Positions 5,377-6,510 of a stretch of 6,510 bases of DNA are shown here, in pieces. The translations under genes and the position numbers were made by a program. How positions within the stretch are numbered: the first letter of the stretch is position 1; each line of letters begins with the position of its first letter. The notes under the pieces were generated by a model, which saw only the letters and a list, made by a program, of their open reading frames with translations, did not search any database and was not told the origin of the DNA. Source of the DNA: Methanomassiliicoccales archaeon PtaB.Bin134. Its GTDB lineage: Archaea > Thermoplasmatota > Thermoplasmata > Methanomassiliicoccales > UBA472. The DNA lies in the NCBI GenBank assembly GCA_002067045.1, contig MVPZ01000116.1, forward strand, positions 1 through 6,510. Direction: 5' to 3'.

Positions 5377-6035
5377 GAGCGGTTCTGCTGATCGGCAGTC
5401 CCAGGGGAGAGAGGTCAACCTCCCGTGGACTGGGGGTTTACACGCTCGAGGGCCTTCGGAGCAGAGGATGGGAGGTCGAGGAGCGTTACACGTGCCGGGA
5501 CGTGACCACCTCGGAAGGTCTCACCGACCTGCTGGCCGCTGTGGAACGTTCAGATCTGTTGATCCTATCCTTCCCCACGTATGTGGACTCACCGCCCGCG
5601 GCGGTAGTTAGGGTCATGGAGACCATGCACGGCCGCATCAAGAGAGGGGGCGCCCTACTGGCCATTGCGAACTGTGGCTTTATCAGTTCGATGAACAACG
5701 CCTCTTCCCTGTCTATCTGCCGGCTGTTCGCGCGGGACATAGGTTGGGAGTGGAGGGGCGGGCTGTCTCTGGGAGGGGGAAACGTCCTTGCAGGGCGCAC
5801 TCTGGAGGAGGCAGGAGGTGTGGCAAGGAGCGTGAGAAGGGCCCTCGACCAGGCGGTATCAGCCCTGGCCGAAGGCAAGGCCGTTCCCCAGGGGACCATC
5901 GATCTTATGGGTCGTAACATCGTCCCCCCATTCATCTATAATATCACGGCTAACAGGGCATGGGACCGGGCTGCACGCAAAAATAAGGTCTTGGAACGCA
6001 TTCGTGACCGACCATACATGGAGGAGAGAAGATGA
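5373..6035 (+). CDS. Flavodoxin-fold NAD(P)H-dependent oxidoreductase
   Basis: A second flavodoxin-like protein of 220 residues. AVLLIGSPRGERS (residues 3-15) is the first strand and FMN phosphate loop, a classic GSPR form. LSFPTYVDSPPAAVVRVMETM is the aromatic-containing loop and helix beside the FMN ring. A later NCGFISSMNNASS and a glycine-rich GGLSLGGGN form the rest of the site. It lacks the four-cysteine cluster motif of the upstream neighbour, so it is probably FMN-only. The C-terminal 40 residues are basic and rich in Arg (RAWDRAARKNKVLERIRDR), beyond the usual core. The start is a GTG at 5373 that shares GTGA with the upstream stop; only a weak GGGGAT precedes it, so coupled translation is likely. 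It ends in ATGA shared with the following gene. Homology to the neighbour suggests an old duplication, but the two are now quite different. Confidence 0.88.
   Translation: MRAVLLIGSPRGERSTSRGLGVYTLEGLRSRGWEVEERYTCRDVTTSEGLTDLLAAVERSDLLILSFPTYVDSPPAAVVRVMETMHGRIKRGGALLAIANCGFISSMNNASSLSICRLFARDIGWEWRGGLSLGGGNVLAGRTLEEAGGVARSVRRALDQAVSALAEGKAVPQGTIDLMGRNIVPPFIYNITANRAWDRAARKNKVLERIRDRPYMEERR
6020..6026 (+). promoter_or_regulatory. SD motif of the cysteine-rich protein gene
   Basis: GGAGGAG lies five bases before the ATG at 6032 and eight before the ATG at 6035. Both spacings are workable, so either of the two adjacent ATG codons could be used. Confidence 0.6.
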
Positions 6036-6268
6036 TGATAGGTGTCTGCGGAGTGGCCTGCGAGGCCTGTCCCCGAAGGACCGCGGGTGAGTGTCCCAAT
6101 GGCCAAGAAGGGTGCGTTCCAAGGGAGAACCCCTTCTGTGAGATCTGCACCTGTGCGTCCCGCAGGGGGATCGATCTGTGCTTCCGGTGCCCGGACTTCC
6201 CCTGTGAGACCACCCGCAAGGGCCCCATATCCTACGGGTACTGCGAGTACATCAGCGGTAAGGGCTAG
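6032..6268 (+). CDS. Small cysteine-rich DUF3795-type protein
   Basis: A 78-residue protein with 12 cysteines (residues 6, 10, 13, 21, 28, 36, 39, 41, 50, 53, 58 and 71). The pattern CGVACEACP near the start and GIDLCFRCPDFPC later match the DUF3795 family as I know it, whose members are short and presumed to bind zinc or iron-sulfur clusters. No biochemical role is established for the family. There is no signal peptide, so it should be cytoplasmic, where the cysteines can hold metal. It is the last gene of the flavoprotein operon and overlaps its neighbour by ATGA. This suggests a partner role such as electron carrier, metal delivery or sensing; that is inference. The second Met at 6035 is an equally possible start. 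It ends at TAG, sharing CTAG with the convergent gene. Confidence 0.85.
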   Translation: MMIGVCGVACEACPRRTAGECPNGQEGCVPRENPFCEICTCASRRGIDLCFRCPDFPCETTRKGPISYGYCEYISGKG

Positions 6269-6510
6269 TTGGCCCGCCTCAGCACCCTGTGTCTTATCCA
6301 GGAGACGCCGTCGTTGAGGGAGTACTCCCTCTCCGAGCATCTCTCCACGAACATGTAGGAGATGGTGAAGGCGAAGTACGGGAGCAGGTACGCCCATGGG
6401 AACATCCCTGCCAGCATCATGCCGAAGAGGGCGAAGTCGCTGAACGGACGGTAGTTGAGGAACATCTGCAGGAAACCATCAAGGCGGTATTTGTCCACCA
6501 GCCCATCGGC
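6265..6510 (-). CDS. Partial membrane protein, C-terminal end
   Basis: The 3' end of a minus-strand gene; the frame is open to the right edge, so the start lies outside. About 81 residues are visible. A hydrophobic region from FALFGMM through AYLLPYFAF to ISYMF suggests one or two membrane helices. It is followed by a polar tail with charged ERCSEREYS and a basic end, IRHRVLRRAN, likely cytoplasmic by the positive-inside rule. A GTG at 6498 could be a start, but no SD motif precedes it and reading continues upstream, so I treat the gene as truncated by the window. I do not recognise the family. Its TAG stop overlaps the stop of the cysteine-rich protein gene on the other strand. Confidence 0.55.
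   Translation of the reverse strand, partial: ADGLVDKYRLDGFLQMFLNYRPFSDFALFGMMLAGMFPWAYLLPYFAFTISYMFVERCSEREYSLNDGVSWIRHRVLRRAN

Noticed and set aside
5936..6397. Minus-strand frame opposite the second flavoprotein and DUF3795 gene
   Set aside because: It covers parts of three better-supported genes and has no motif.
1..6510. CRISPR array, tRNA, rRNA, insertion sequence or prophage genes
   Set aside because: I saw no repeated spacer-like units, cloverleaf sequence, transposase or phage protein motifs on either strand.

Overview
The window looks like a piece of an archaeal chromosome with fairly high GC. The evidence is a threonine synthase with an N-terminal zinc ribbon; TATA-like boxes 26 to 29 bases before ATG codons, as in leaderless archaeal transcripts; Shine-Dalgarno (SD) motifs of the GGAGGT type before genes inside operons; and a small cysteine-rich DUF3795-type protein beside flavodoxin-fold proteins, a mix common in methanogens and their relatives. 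A euryarchaeon or Thermoplasmatota member such as Methanomassiliicoccales is my best guess, but no marker gene is present to settle it. Genes are dense on both strands, and no stretch above 300 bases lacks one.

Layout. Bases 1-125 hold an inverted repeat followed by a T8 tract and no gene I can support. A short-chain dehydrogenase/reductase (126-968, minus) and a GNAT acetyltransferase (1085-1576, minus) follow. The acetyltransferase is divergent from threonine synthase (1670-2746, plus), and each has its own TATA-like box in the 93-base gap. Threonine synthase converges on a metallo-beta-lactamase-fold hydrolase (2771-3466, minus), and an imperfect palindrome pairs the two stop codons. The hydrolase overlaps the end of a formamidopyrimidine-DNA glycosylase gene (3463-4254, minus) by four bases. 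Upstream lies a small three-helix membrane protein (4385-4699, minus).

From about 4803 to 6268 on the plus strand three tightly overlapped genes form an operon. They encode a flavodoxin-fold protein with a CX2CX2CX7C cysteine motif, a second flavodoxin-fold protein without it, and a 78-residue protein with 12 cysteines. The last gene shares its stop tetranucleotide CTAG with a convergent, partial membrane-protein gene that runs off the right edge.

The most interesting parts are the flavoprotein/flavoprotein/Cys-rich operon, which reads as an undescribed redox unit, and the start of its first gene. There the FMN-loop coding sequence is intact but has no ATG, GTG or TTG in frame, so it uses an ATT start, carries a one-base frameshift, or contains a sequence error. 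The other genes are ordinary metabolic and repair functions.
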